Below, piece after piece: positions 8,655 to 17,937 of a stretch of 64,000 bases of DNA. Source of the DNA: Clostridium thermosuccinogenes (lineage in GTDB: Bacteria; Bacillota; Clostridia; Acetivibrionales; DSM-5807); the NCBI RefSeq assembly GCF_002896855.1, contig NZ_CP021850.1, forward strand, positions 1,637,665-1,701,664. Reading direction: 5' to 3'. Numbering within the stretch: the stretch's first letter is position 1; every line of letters starts with the position of its first letter. Position numbers and translations under genes: made by a program. The notes below the pieces were generated by a model. That model made no database searches, was not told the origin of the DNA, and was given only the letters and a program-made list of their open reading frames with translations.

Positions 8655-8837
8655 ATGTTAAAATATTATAATCTGTATCCGGGGTCTGATTTCGAAATAA
8701 TGCAATCTCGAGGAGCATTTATACTGGCATAATCGGTTCTTTTAAAAGGTACACATCAAGTTTTCCTTATCCGTGGGGCCTTAAACCAGCTTCACGGATA
8801 TTTATTTTAAAGAATATTTTATATCCCTCAATTTCAA

Positions 8838-8874
8838 TAAAAAACCGTCAATCTATGAGATTGACGGTTTTTTA
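8838..8874. terminator. Bidirectional terminator between hydrolase gene and tRNA-Lys
   Basis: A 14-base perfect stem (AAAACCGTCAATCT pairs with AGATTGACGGTTTT) around a three-base loop, with A and T tracts on both sides. It can end both the rightward hydrolase transcript and the leftward tRNA transcript. Confidence 0.85.
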
Positions 8875-8875
8875 T

Positions 8876-8951
8876 TGGTGCGCCATCAGGGACTCGAACC
8901 CGGGACACCCTGATTAAGAGTCAGGTGCTCTACCAACTGAGCTAATGGCGC
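8876..8951 (-). tRNA. tRNA-Lys(CTT)
   Basis: Read on the minus strand. Acceptor GCGCCAT pairs fully with ATGGCGC, anticodon loop CTCTTAA gives CTT, T loop TTCGAGT, CCA encoded at 8876-8878. It is cotranscribed with tRNA-Trp upstream of it on the same strand. Confidence 0.95.
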
Positions 8952-9062
8952 AAATGCCTTCTTTAGACTTGTCCAAGAGAATTTGGACAAACCTGTCCAA
9001 ATTGTATTTTAATATAAGAGCCGAAGTCTTCATTTCAAAGAAGTACGACTCTTATAATATTG

Positions 9063-9138
9063 TGGCAGGGGAGACAGGACTTGAACCCGCAGCCGACGGT
9101 TTTGGAGACCGCTACTCTACCAATTGAGCTACTCCCCT
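9063..9138 (-). tRNA. tRNA-Trp(CCA)
   Basis: Read on the minus strand. Acceptor AGGGGAG pairs with CTCCCCT, anticodon loop CTCCAAA gives CCA, T loop TTCAAGT, discriminator G, CCA encoded at 9063-9065. First gene of the two-tRNA unit. Confidence 0.95.
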
Positions 9139-9153
9139 ACGAGCGACTATTAT

Positions 9154-9183
9154 AATATACAATACCCGAAGCTTGTTTGTCAA
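9154..9183 (-). promoter_or_regulatory. Sigma-A promoter for tRNA-Trp/tRNA-Lys
   Basis: On the minus strand, a perfect TTGACA (9183-9178), an 18-base spacer and TATATT (9159-9154), 15 bases before the tRNA-Trp 5' end. Confidence 0.8.
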
Positions 9184-9420
9184 TGGTTTTTTTAATATTT
9201 AATTTAAAGATAAATGGGAATAGATAATAAAAATGCGTTATTTCTTTCTCTTGCTACGAAATAAAGCTTGTTTTATGCCGTTTCCTGCTAATTGCGTATA
9301 GATTTTTGATGGATATATGATATTATAAAAAGGTATCATAACGGGATAAAATGTAAAAACACAGCCGGAGGACGGCTTGCTGCTATAAAAATCAATGACG
9401 ACCTTAAGGAGGATTAGTTT

Positions 9421-10248
9421 ATGGATATAAAATTAGGTATAAAATTAGGGTTTATCGGAGCGGGGAATATGGGCTCCGCAATGATGAAAGGAATTCTTTC
9501 GTCAGGGCTTATCAAAGCCGGAGACATATATATGTCGGATGTCAATCGCCGGAAGCTGGAAGCTTTAAAGGAGGAAAACGGTGTAAACATCGTTTCCTGC
9601 AATAGGGAGCTGGTGGAAAAATCCGATGTGATCATACTTGCTGTGAAACCCAACATGGCAAAGGAAGTTTTGGAACCGTTAAAAGAACTGATTGATGATA
9701 AAAAGCTTCTGATAACGATAATTCTGGGGCTGCCTATAAAGTTTTACAGGAGAATATTGGGAGACGGGCTGAAAATAATACGTACGATGCCTAACACTCC
9801 TGCTCTGATAGGTGAGGGAATGATACTTATGTCCTATGACAGCGCGGTGGGAGAGGAAGATATAAAGACAGCGAAAATGCTTCTGGAAAGCCTGGGCAAA
9901 GTGGAAGTATTGGATGAAAAGCTGATGAGCGAGGTTACGGCAGTAACCGGAAGCAGCCCGGCCTATGTATATATGTTTATTGAAGCTATGGCTGACGCGG
10001 CAGTCCGGTCGGGGATTCCGAGAAACCTCGCCTATGAACTGGCAGCTCAGGCAGTTGCGGGATCTGCGAAAATGGTGCTTAGGACCGGAAAACATCCTGG
10101 CATTTTGAAGGATGAGGTATGTTCGCCTGCCGGGTCGACGATTGAAGCTGTTGCTGCCTTGGAAAAACACGGTTTCAGGTATGCAATAATGGATGCCATG
10201 GAGGAATGCACCAAGAAGGCCAGGGAAGTAGGCAAAATGTATGAGTAA
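9421..10248 (+). CDS. proC: Pyrroline-5-carboxylate reductase
   Basis: 275 residues. It reduces pyrroline-5-carboxylate to proline with NAD(P)H, the last step of proline synthesis, in the cytosol. The Rossmann motif G-F-I-G-A-G-N-M-G is at residues 10-18, V-K-P-N-M in the nucleotide domain, and the family signature D-E-V-C-S-P-A-G-S-T-I-E-A near residue 230 in the C-terminal dimerisation domain. Length is normal. An AAGGAGG site precedes the ATG. No glutamate kinase genes are near, so it is a stand-alone proline gene here. Confidence 0.95.
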   Translation: MDIKLGIKLGFIGAGNMGSAMMKGILSSGLIKAGDIYMSDVNRRKLEALKEENGVNIVSCNRELVEKSDVIILAVKPNMAKEVLEPLKELIDDKKLLITIILGLPIKFYRRILGDGLKIIRTMPNTPALIGEGMILMSYDSAVGEEDIKTAKMLLESLGKVEVLDEKLMSEVTAVTGSSPAYVYMFIEAMADAAVRSGIPRNLAYELAAQAVAGSAKMVLRTGKHPGILKDEVCSPAGSTIEAVAALEKHGFRYAIMDAMEECTKKAREVGKMYE

Positions 10249-10311
10249 GCTGCTGCTTATGCAGTGTAAATATCTAATTTTATTAAGAAAAGAGAGAAAA
10301 ACGGAGATAGT

Positions 10312-10755
10312 ATGAAAAAAGTCATTATATACACAGACGGTGCATGTTCAGGCAATCCTGGAGCCGGAGGCTGGGGTGCCATACTGAAGTACGGCGAACA
10401 CGAGAAGGAAATATCCGGCTATGAAGACAACACCACCAACAATAAAATGGAGCTCACCGCTGCAATAGAGGCGCTAAAGCTGCTTAAGGAGCCGTGTGAA
10501 GTCGAGCTTTACAGCGACAGCGCATACCTGGTCAATGCCTTCAACAATAATTGGGTGGAAAAGTGGAAAAACAACGGATGGAAAAATGCAGGCAAAGAAG
10601 AAGTGAAAAATATTGAGCTTTGGAAGCAATTGGACGAAATGACAAAAAGGCATAGAATCACATGGATAAAGGTAAAGGGGCATGCGGATAATGAATACAA
10701 CAACCGTTGCGACAAGCTGGCAACGGATGAAGTGAAGAGAAACAGGAAGGAATGA
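10312..10755 (+). CDS. rnhA: Ribonuclease HI
   Basis: 147 residues. It cleaves the RNA strand of RNA/DNA hybrids (R-loops, primers). The catalytic set is Asp9 (in Y-T-D-G), Glu47 (in K-M-E-L), Asp69 (in Y-S-D-S) and Asp134, with His124 in K-G-H-A. The helix C/basic handle region (residues 80-100, W-V-E-K-W-K) is present, as in Escherichia coli RNase HI. It lies 63 bases after proC and could share its transcript. Confidence 0.95.
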   Translation: MKKVIIYTDGACSGNPGAGGWGAILKYGEHEKEISGYEDNTTNNKMELTAAIEALKLLKEPCEVELYSDSAYLVNAFNNNWVEKWKNNGWKNAGKEEVKNIELWKQLDEMTKRHRITWIKVKGHADNEYNNRCDKLATDEVKRNRKE

Positions 10756-11009
10756 AGCTGTGAAACTAACAGGCAGGCCAAGTAACCAATGAAAAGCGTT
10801 ATCCGGCACTGACGAGAAGAAAAGGACAGTGCAACTTAACTTAATTTATCAACTTAAAATTTAAATGCTATTTTTTCTATTGATCATACTTTTGGTTATA
10901 CTTTGCAAGCATGAGTGGTTGTGTTAGGCTGGTCGTATGCTGAAAAATGCCGGCACAACGGCTTAACTTGTGAACACAATTTGAAGATATAAATTGAGGA
11001 GGTAGCAAA

Positions 11010-11558
11010 ATGAATTACGAAGAAAAAACAGTTTCCAGAGAGCACAAGTATAAGGGAAATATAATAAGCGTGGATATGCTTACAGTGACCCTTCCGGACG
11101 GAAGACAAGCTACAAGGGATGTGGTGAAACATCCGGGGGCATCGGTGGTTATACCTTTGAATGAAAACGGGGAATTGTATATGGTTAGGCAGTACAGGAA
11201 ACCTATAGACAGGACTTCACTGGAACTTCCTGCCGGAAAACTGGATCCCGGGGAAGCTCCGGAAGTTTGCGCCCAAAGGGAGTTAAAGGAAGAAACCGGT
11301 CTGGAGGCAGGGGAAATAAAACATGTAATCAGTGTGCACAGCACACCGGGATTCTGCAATGAGGTGCTTCACATGTACATAGCCACCCAACTTAAGGAAG
11401 GAGAATCCTGCGCTGACGAAGACGAATTCATATCAACGGAGAAAATCCCTGTGCAAAAGCTCATCGGAATGATTCTTAATCATGAGATTACTGACGCCAA
11501 AACCATAATCGGAGTGCTTCTTGCAGACAAGATACTTAAGGGTGAAATCAGCATATAA
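11010..11558 (+). CDS. nudF: ADP-ribose pyrophosphatase (Nudix)
   Basis: 182 residues. The complete Nudix box runs from Gly76 through Glu82, Arg90-Glu91, Glu94-Glu95 to Gly97-Leu98. The Q-Y-R motif before it and the L-E-L-P-A-G-K start are typical of the ADP-ribose subgroup, which hydrolyses ADP-ribose to AMP and ribose 5-phosphate. GAGGAGG lies upstream of the ATG. In many Clostridia nudF precedes spoIIM and xerD, as it does here. Confidence 0.92.
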   Translation: MNYEEKTVSREHKYKGNIISVDMLTVTLPDGRQATRDVVKHPGASVVIPLNENGELYMVRQYRKPIDRTSLELPAGKLDPGEAPEVCAQRELKEETGLEAGEIKHVISVHSTPGFCNEVLHMYIATQLKEGESCADEDEFISTEKIPVQKLIGMILNHEITDAKTIIGVLLADKILKGEISI

Positions 11559-11610
11559 GCTTTGAACCAATTCAAATACATATAAATTAAATATTAAATT
11601 TTCATAAAGT

Positions 11611-11645
11611 TTACAATACACAGCGTGTATTGTAATTTTTTTTAT
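11611..11645 (+). terminator. Terminator of nudF
   Basis: ACAATACAC (11613-11621) pairs with GTGTATTGT (11625-11633) around a three-base loop, followed by a T-rich tract. It separates nudF from spoIIM. Confidence 0.85.
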
Positions 11646-11661
11646 TTTCACAGCATACAAT
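11632..11661 (+). promoter_or_regulatory. Possible sigma-E-type promoter of spoIIM
   Basis: CATACAAT (11654-11661) matches the sigma-E minus-10 consensus. A weak GTAATTT lies 15 bases upstream in the place of the minus-35. spoIIM is a sigma-E gene in Bacillus subtilis, which is the main reason to list it. Confidence 0.35.
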
Positions 11662-11710
11662 CATTATGTACATAATAAATCAACAGACAAAGTGGCGGGG
11701 TGGATTGTAT

Positions 11711-12352
11711 TTGCTGTCAAAAGCTCGAGGTATTCTTACAAGACACATAAAAAACAATATAAAAACGTATTTCTTCCTGCTTATGACCTTTGTTGTAGGA
11801 GTATCTGCCGGTGCTTTTACAGTAAATGGATTAAGTACCATGCAACGGGAAGAGCTCACATATTATTTTCAGGGCTTTCTGCAGCTTCTAGACAATCAAA
11901 AAGTTGATAATATTGAGCTTTTAAAGCTTGGATTTATGGAGAATATTAAGATTATCGGACTGCTATGGGGTCTGGGAGTGACAATAATCGGAATACCTTT
12001 CATTTTTATAATAATTGGCATAAGGGGTTTCATAACTGGCTTCACTTCAGGTTTCATAATCGGAATGTTGGGATGGAAAGGCATAGTTTTTACACTGCTG
12101 GCTCTTTTACCCAAGGAATTCATAATAATACCCTGTTTAATCTCTCTTGGAGTTAGCGGAATAAACTTTTCCAGGAATATCATTAAGAAAAAATCCATGC
12201 ATCATTTATCCAAAGGCAATTTAAAAACCAGTTTCATAGCATACTGCATGGTTACGCTGTTTTTTACCTGCTTTATATTTGCCGGTGTTTTGATGGAGGC
12301 ATATGTCACTCCGGTTTTTATCAGGATGATAAGGCCAATGATTACATCATGA
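11711..12352 (+). CDS. spoIIM: Stage II sporulation protein M
   Basis: About 213 residues from TTG 11711, with GGGGTGG 7 bases upstream; the upstream ATG at 11666 has no ribosome site. The chosen length matches the Bacillus protein. Five hydrophobic segments are visible, with the first after R-H-I-K-N-N-I-K-T-Y and a Gly-rich central pair. SpoIIM is the scaffold of the SpoIID-SpoIIM-SpoIIP complex that thins septal peptidoglycan and drives engulfment of the forespore from the mother-cell side. This is strong evidence that the organism sporulates. Confidence 0.9.
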   Translation: MLSKARGILTRHIKNNIKTYFFLLMTFVVGVSAGAFTVNGLSTMQREELTYYFQGFLQLLDNQKVDNIELLKLGFMENIKIIGLLWGLGVTIIGIPFIFIIIGIRGFITGFTSGFIIGMLGWKGIVFTLLALLPKEFIIIPCLISLGVSGINFSRNIIKKKSMHHLSKGNLKTSFIAYCMVTLFFTCFIFAGVLMEAYVTPVFIRMIRPMITS

Positions 12353-12670
12353 GTTTACAATAAAAAAAATTATATGCAAAATCAAACAAAATAAAATATA
12401 ATACGTATACATTAGTAATTTATGGTTAATAATCATTAGTGGAAAACTATAGAAATACATTAAGATGGACCGATAATAATGTTCGAAAAAAGTATCAAAA
12501 TATGTAAATTCTGAAGCAGGATTTTTGGAAATCTTGCAGAATATAGTACTGATATGAATATTTTATATATATTAGAAAAATTTTCTTGATGTTGCTTACG
12601 AATATAAGGACACAGTTGTTATGGTTAAGCCTAGCGTTAATTATAGATATGAGAAGGGGTAGATTGTTTA
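12353..12670. other. AT-rich intergenic stretch before xerD
   Basis: 318 bases, very AT-rich, no open frame of note and no clear terminator after spoIIM. It must hold the xerD promoter, but no pair of boxes stands out. I see nothing else in it. Confidence 0.4.
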
Positions 12671-13555
12671 ATGGAAGCATTAGTACAAAAATTTATTAGC
12701 TTTCTCGAAAGGGATAAGCGGCTATCAGCAAATACACTGCAGTCATACAGAAGGGATGTAGACCAGTATATTACATATTTGCGGGAGATAAATCTGCTTA
12801 ATATATCCAACACCAATAAAACCACGATAATTGCTTATCTTCTTCACTTGCAGAAAAAAGGGCGTGCTACATCCACAATTTCCAGAAATCTCGCTTCAAT
12901 CCGGTCCTTTTACCAGTATTTATCCAAGAACAGAATCATTGATAATGACCCGACCACCGGACTTGAATCGCCGAAAGTTGAAAAAAAGCTGCCGCAGATA
13001 TTGTCAACACAGGAAGTTGAACTTCTGCTCGAGCAACCTAAATGTGTTGACTTAAAAGGATATAGGGATAAAGCGATGCTGGAATTGCTGTATGCTTCCG
13101 GCATTAGAGTGTCGGAACTGATATCCCTGGATGTGGAGGATGTAAACTTAGAAACAGGGTTCATCCGGTGCAGCAAAGGCAACAGGGAAAGGATGATTCC
13201 CATCGGGTCGATTGCCATGAGCGCCTTACAGGATTATCTGACCAACGCAAGGGATATGATGATTCATAGCAAGGATGAAAAAGCCTTGTTTGTTAACGTG
13301 AACGGAAAGAGGCTGACCCGTCAGGGATTCTGGAAGATTATCAAGCAGTACAAGAACATGGCGAAAATCAACAAGGATATCACGCCTCATACCTTGAGGC
13401 ATTCCTTCGCCGCCCACCTGCTGGAAAATGGCGCTGATTTGCGTTCCATACAGGAAATGCTCGGACATTCCGATATTTCCTCCACGCAAATTTATGCTCA
13501 GATAGCAAAGAATAAGATAAAAGATATATACAAGAAAACGCATCCAAGAGCATAA
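12671..13555 (+). CDS. xerD: Site-specific tyrosine recombinase XerD
   Basis: 294 residues. An N-terminal SAM-like core-binding domain (1-95) is followed by the catalytic domain. The six catalytic residues can be placed: Arg146, Lys169, His240, Arg243, His266 and the nucleophile Tyr275. It resolves chromosome dimers at dif during division with its partner XerC. The neighbours nudF, spoIIM and deoB match the chromosomal xerD locus of Firmicutes, so this is the housekeeping enzyme and not an integrase of a mobile element. Confidence 0.93.
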   Translation: MEALVQKFISFLERDKRLSANTLQSYRRDVDQYITYLREINLLNISNTNKTTIIAYLLHLQKKGRATSTISRNLASIRSFYQYLSKNRIIDNDPTTGLESPKVEKKLPQILSTQEVELLLEQPKCVDLKGYRDKAMLELLYASGIRVSELISLDVEDVNLETGFIRCSKGNRERMIPIGSIAMSALQDYLTNARDMMIHSKDEKALFVNVNGKRLTRQGFWKIIKQYKNMAKINKDITPHTLRHSFAAHLLENGADLRSIQEMLGHSDISSTQIYAQIAKNKIKDIYKKTHPRA

Positions 13556-13610
13556 CAGGAAGCAGCCTCTCTTTTTGAGGGTTGGTCTTAGGGAATTTTA
13601 TCCCGTAAAA

Positions 13611-13660
13611 ATATCGGCATATATTGGTACGTTTTACCGGCTATGCCGATTTTTCTTTTT
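13611..13660 (+). terminator. Terminator of xerD
   Basis: ATCGGCAT (13613-13620) pairs with ATGCCGAT (13643-13650), with inner pairing GGTAC/GTTTTACC, followed by a T-rich tract. Confidence 0.7.
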
Positions 13661-13925
13661 CTGGTGCCGATGCAGAGATCGGTGGATCAAACATGCCAAT
13701 GGAGTTAGAATGATTTTGATATGCCATACCTGTCTACCATCATTGAAAACATGGATTATATCAAAGAGCTCACAGGTGGTCTTTTCTGTGAGGTCTTTAT
13801 TGCTGTGTACTTTTGTCCCAATGTATTGAAGTGGCCTGAATTATGTGAACATAGAATTTGCACCGATTAGGGTGCTGGACAGATGAAAAATTGAATAAAG
13901 GATTGTAAAGGGGAAAGAAATAATT
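13661..13925. other. Intergenic stretch with a short orphan open frame
   Basis: A 49-codon frame (ATG 13721 to stop 13870, plus strand) has no ribosome site and ends abruptly. The predicted peptide is not recognisable; it may be the remnant of a gene lost when the accessory patch was built. Low confidence as a gene. Confidence 0.25.
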
Positions 13926-14978
13926 ATGGATCATATTAAAACATTTAGTCTTTACGGGTCGGAATCTCCAAAGCAAATAGCTTTGCATAACAGTTCCCGC
14001 GGTGAAAATGATATTCGAATGACTTATATTGTTGAGTTCCCGAATATGGATAAGCTTGCGGTCAAGGTAACTAAAAATTCCTTTACAACGCCAGAACGTG
14101 TAAAAGGGTGGGCAGAGCTTATCGAGCACTACAATAATCTCGGTATATATTGTCCTAAAATAGTGCGTAATAAAAATGGTGAATATTGCTCAAACATTGA
14201 CGGATACCTGGTTTTCGCCGAAGAATATATGAAATACAAGCCGGCTGCCGGAAGGAACGAGAGTCTTACCGGTGATCAGAAATACGAGAGAAAGCTATAT
14301 GAATCAATAGGTCTTGTTGCAGCAAATCCAGCACCACTTGTGCCATGGCATACGGCATACTGCATTTATGATAAATTTGACATAACAGATGAATATGATG
14401 AAAATTACCAGTGTGCTATGGAGCTTCGGGATTATTATCGAGACAACATACCTGAGCATGCAATGCGGGCACAAAAGCTTTTCGAAGAATACTGCCGCCG
14501 AAGGGAGAAATTTGAGCCTATATACCGTTTGCTCCCTAAGTCGGTTTTTCAGGGTGACATAAACGATTCAAATATCCTTGTCGATGAAGCAGGTGATTTC
14601 AAGGGAATGATTGATTTCAACCTCTCCGGTACGGAAACAATTTTAAACTATGCTTTCTGTGAAAGTTTTTGCTGCCTAGAGGATGATTCGGAAATCGATG
14701 TGCTTCTTGACACTGAAGCTTTGAAAAAGCGTGATGCATGGACTGCACAGCGCCTGGCATGGATTGGAAAGCACTATAAATTCACCGATGAAGAAAGGGA
14801 AGCTTTTAACGAGTACTACAATATAGTGGCTCCGTTTCGATGGACATATCATTGCTTTTTCCTGTCACTTCTGAAAAATAGAGAAAAATATCCGGAAGGG
14901 AGGAAATATGCAGGACATATTCTTGACTGGACGGAATATCAGATGACAAGAAGTGATGTAAGCAGCTTGCTTCCATAA
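13926..14978 (+). CDS. APH-fold kinase-like phosphotransferase
   Basis: 350 residues with the aminoglycoside/choline phosphotransferase fold. The Brenner motif appears as F-Q-G-D-I-N-D-S-N-I, giving Asp211 and Asn216, and the metal-binding Asp230 lies in M-I-D-F-N. The His usual before Gly-Asp is replaced by Gln209, seen in some functional members. N-terminal lobe with A-V-K-V (Lys at about 48) is consistent with nucleotide binding. The substrate is unknown: small-molecule kinase or resistance-like. GGGGAAAG lies before the ATG. It is 47 bases before the transglutaminase-like gene, probably cotranscribed, inside a patch inserted between xerD and deoB. Confidence 0.75.
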   Translation: MDHIKTFSLYGSESPKQIALHNSSRGENDIRMTYIVEFPNMDKLAVKVTKNSFTTPERVKGWAELIEHYNNLGIYCPKIVRNKNGEYCSNIDGYLVFAEEYMKYKPAAGRNESLTGDQKYERKLYESIGLVAANPAPLVPWHTAYCIYDKFDITDEYDENYQCAMELRDYYRDNIPEHAMRAQKLFEEYCRRREKFEPIYRLLPKSVFQGDINDSNILVDEAGDFKGMIDFNLSGTETILNYAFCESFCCLEDDSEIDVLLDTEALKKRDAWTAQRLAWIGKHYKFTDEEREAFNEYYNIVAPFRWTYHCFFLSLLKNREKYPEGRKYAGHILDWTEYQMTRSDVSSLLP

Positions 14979-15025
14979 ATAAAAACTTGAAAGGATATTC
15001 TTGAAATTGTCAAGGAGGATTTTTA

Positions 15026-16138
15026 ATGGATAAAAGGCTGGTAGGAAAATGGTATACAGCTGACTGGGGTGAAACAATCAACATATTTGATGAAGAACCG
15101 TTACGAATGAAAATATCCTTTTCACTTTCCGGAAATTATAATTTTGAACCAAACCGAGTTTATGAAAAAGATGACTATCTATGCTTTGAAATAAACGATG
15201 GAGACCAGCGTAAGGTGTATCACGTACGATACGTAGACGGCTTTTTAAAAGGATATTATATATATCATGGAAAGGAAATACCTGCAACATACGAACGGAT
15301 CTCCGAGATACCTGAGGACGGACAGTTCGAGTTCAATCCTCATCAGATGGTTGTTCCATATCCCGATGTGCCACGCATTGAAATACTTAAAGAATACGCT
15401 GAATACGACAATAGACAATCATCAAATCCCTGTTGCATTGAATACAGGCTTTATGAACCGGTCCCCGACATACTTCAGAAATACGATTACAAAAAGTATA
15501 TAGAAGGTTATACCCCCACTGATGACAGATTGGCTTTTTCTCTACTTGATTTCGTGTGTGATCACTTTGGTCATGACGGCACGAGCGGATTTCCGAAGGG
15601 ATGCCGGGTAGAAGATATTATTGCTTACTGCGAAAACCACAACGGAAAGATAAATTGCAGGGGACTTGCCATTCTTCTGGCTGCCTTGCTGCGTATGAAC
15701 GGGATAAAAGCATCACACGTAACTTGTATGCCCTATGAAGATCCGTTTGACGATTGCCATGTGGTTACTGACTGCATTCTTCCCTCCGGAGCAAGAATCA
15801 TGTTTGATCCTACATATAGATTATATTTGAGGGACTCTAACGGTGAATATGTTTCACTGCAGAGGCTTCGTAAAATGCTAATTAACGGCGAAGTGTACTA
15901 TCCCAACTCGGAAGCATCATATAATGGAGGCAGATTCGATTTGGATTTTCAAAGACAGTATATGATTAAAAATGCTTTTCGTTTTTCACGAGGCACTTTC
16001 TGTGCTGATGGTTATGATGATAACAGCAAGCGCCGGATTGAATTGATTCCAAGCAATTACCCCATCGATAATTTTAGCGATCAACGGAGGAGTGAATTTG
16101 TGTTCTGTGAATCTGAGTTTTGGGGTTTGATGCCTTAA
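15026..16138 (+). CDS. Transglutaminase-like protein with N-terminal beta domain
   Basis: 370 residues. Residues 1-95 look like a lipocalin-like all-beta domain (starts L-V-G-K-W-Y). From about 165 a transglutaminase/protease core is visible with the triad Cys211 (in I-N-C-R-G), His245 (in D-C-H-V-V-T-D) and Asp261 (in M-F-D-P-T). No signal peptide, so it is probably cytosolic. AAGGAGG precedes the ATG. The linked kinase-like gene suggests a shared, unknown role; such pairs occur on accessory patches of Clostridia. Function beyond the fold is not assignable. Confidence 0.75.
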   Translation: MDKRLVGKWYTADWGETINIFDEEPLRMKISFSLSGNYNFEPNRVYEKDDYLCFEINDGDQRKVYHVRYVDGFLKGYYIYHGKEIPATYERISEIPEDGQFEFNPHQMVVPYPDVPRIEILKEYAEYDNRQSSNPCCIEYRLYEPVPDILQKYDYKKYIEGYTPTDDRLAFSLLDFVCDHFGHDGTSGFPKGCRVEDIIAYCENHNGKINCRGLAILLAALLRMNGIKASHVTCMPYEDPFDDCHVVTDCILPSGARIMFDPTYRLYLRDSNGEYVSLQRLRKMLINGEVYYPNSEASYNGGRFDLDFQRQYMIKNAFRFSRGTFCADGYDDNSKRRIELIPSNYPIDNFSDQRRSEFVFCESEFWGLMP

Positions 16139-16224
16139 TTTTAGTTGAATTAGTGAGCATTGATTTCAACGACACGGTTTTAAACTTCCCAGATGCTCCC
16201 AGTATTATAAAATCATAAAGGAGC

Positions 16225-16554
16225 GTGATAATAATAGATATTGAAAAAATAGGGCAGCAAATATGCTATTTAAGAAAGGCTAAGAGATTGACGCAAGCAG
16301 ATATGGGTGAAAGGCTGGGGGTGTCATTTTAAACAGTGTCGAAATGGGAACGAGGCGAGACTTTACACGATATATCATTGTTGGGCGCCTTATCTGATGC
16401 TCTTGAAACCACTATAGATAACATACTTCGCGTCGAAGATCGCCCGGCTTTCATGAGGCGTATTACAGTATCACAAATGAGAGAGGGAATAGAGTGTTTT
16501 GAAAAAATAGGTGAACTGCTAGGGACAGACAGTTACTTTTTTATGCCGATATAA
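16225..16554 (+). pseudogene. XRE-family transcriptional regulator interrupted by a stop codon
   Basis: From GTG 16225 (AAAGGAG just upstream) the frame encodes an HTH_3 domain, with T-Q-A-D-M-G-E-R-L-G-V-S before the break. A TAA at 16330-16332 replaces the Gln codon (CAA) expected before T-V-S-K-W-E-R-G-E, and the same frame then continues to 16554. The full product would be 109 residues. A single C-to-T change explains it, so the loss is recent or the stop is occasionally read through. Translation could also restart at GTG 16336, which would lack the first helices. Confidence 0.75.
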
Positions 16555-16621
16555 ATGGGTATATATCATAAGTAGATATGTTAAAATATTCATGTAAAAA
16601 TCATAGGCAAGGAGAATTGTG

Positions 16622-17788
16622 ATGAAGAGAGTCATTTTGATAGTATTGGACAGCGTAGGTATGGGAGAACTGCCTGACGCAGGCAAATATGGAGATACAG
16701 GCAGCAACACCCTGGGCAATATTGCAGAGAGGATAAAAGGATTCAGTCTTCCTGAGCTTGAGAAGCTCGGGTTGGGAAATATCGACGGGATGAAGGGAAT
16801 AAAGAAATCAGATAAGGCGGAAGGATGCTATGGGAGAATGGCTGAGCAATCTGCGGGGAAGGATACGACCACCGGACACTGGGAGATCGCAGGGCTGATC
16901 TTGAAAAAGCCTTTCCCTGTGTATCCTGAAGGGTTTCCGGCAGATATAATTGAAAGGTTTGAAAAAGCCATAGGCACAAAGATAATTGGAAATGTAGCAG
17001 CATCCGGGACGGAGATTATAAAGCAACTGGGAAGAGAACATGTGAGAACCGGATATCCGATTGTATATACCTCTGCGGACAGCGTGTTCCAGATAGCTGC
17101 TCATGAAGAAGTGATTCCGGTAGAAAAGCTGTATGAAATGTGCGCCAAAGCCCGGGAGATAATGAGTGGGGAGCATGCCGTAGGCAGAGTTATCGCCCGC
17201 CCTTTTGCCGGCGAAGAAGGAAATTATAAAAGGACCGACCGTAGGCGGGATTTTTCCTTAAGCCCTTTTGACAAAACGATACTGGATTATGTGTCGGAGG
17301 CTGGGTATGAAGTCAAAGCAGTAGGTAAAATAGAGGACATATTTAATAAGCAAGGTATAACGGAAGCGGTTCATACCCATGACAACATGGATGGTGTGGA
17401 CAGGACCTTGTCCTATATGGAGAAAGATTTTGAAGGTATGATTTTTACCAACCTGGTGGATTTTGATATGCTGTTCGGGCACAGGAATGATGTGGAAGGA
17501 TATGCCAGAGCCTTGAAGGAGTTTGACAGAAGAGTGCCTGAAATACTTGACAGGCTGAAGGAAGACGACATGCTGATCATCACTGCCGATCACGGATGTG
17601 ATCCGACAACGGAGAGCACAGATCATTCTAGAGAGTATGTTCCCCTGCTTGTATATGGGAAAAAGCTTAAGCAAAACGTAAACTTGGGCACGAGGGGCAC
17701 TTTTGCCGACATAAGCGCAACTATAGCTGAATTCTTTGGGATTAAGTCTACCGGAAATGGTACAAGCTTCTACAACAGTATCGCATAA
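16622..17788 (+). CDS. deoB: Phosphopentomutase
   Basis: 388 residues from ATG 16622, 7 bases after AAGGAG; the in-frame GTG at 16619 is too close. It interconverts ribose or deoxyribose 1-phosphate and 5-phosphate in nucleoside salvage. The alkaline-phosphatase-like metal-binding start [12 protein letters not shown] is present, the phosphorylated Thr lies in K-D-T-T-T-G-H-W-E, and the second metal cluster is in T-A-D-H-G-C-D-P-T. In Bacillus subtilis the order xerD-fur-deoB-pupG-dacF is similar; pupG is missing here. Confidence 0.95.
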   Translation: MKRVILIVLDSVGMGELPDAGKYGDTGSNTLGNIAERIKGFSLPELEKLGLGNIDGMKGIKKSDKAEGCYGRMAEQSAGKDTTTGHWEIAGLILKKPFPVYPEGFPADIIERFEKAIGTKIIGNVAASGTEIIKQLGREHVRTGYPIVYTSADSVFQIAAHEEVIPVEKLYEMCAKAREIMSGEHAVGRVIARPFAGEEGNYKRTDRRRDFSLSPFDKTILDYVSEAGYEVKAVGKIEDIFNKQGITEAVHTHDNMDGVDRTLSYMEKDFEGMIFTNLVDFDMLFGHRNDVEGYARALKEFDRRVPEILDRLKEDDMLIITADHGCDPTTESTDHSREYVPLLVYGKKLKQNVNLGTRGTFADISATIAEFFGIKSTGNGTSFYNSIA

Positions 17789-17937
17789 TCAGAAGTTTAA
17801 AATAACTTTGATGTCAGTACTCCCGTTACAGGTAGAAATCCTACGCGGCATATGAATTTTAACTGTTTTTATGGTAAGAATATAATGGAAACTCCCGGCA
17901 TAACATTTAGTAAGATGATATGACGGGAGGGTATCTC

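Noticed and set aside
8945-9127. Open frame over the tRNA-Lys/Trp region
   Set aside because: Antisense of the tRNA pair; a peptide motif G-L-E-P-A is a translated tRNA artefact.
9679-10170. 163-codon minus-strand frame opposite proC
   Set aside because: Shadow of proC.
12671-13555. Phage or integrative-element integrase
   Set aside because: Context (nudF, spoIIM, deoB) and length match chromosomal XerD.
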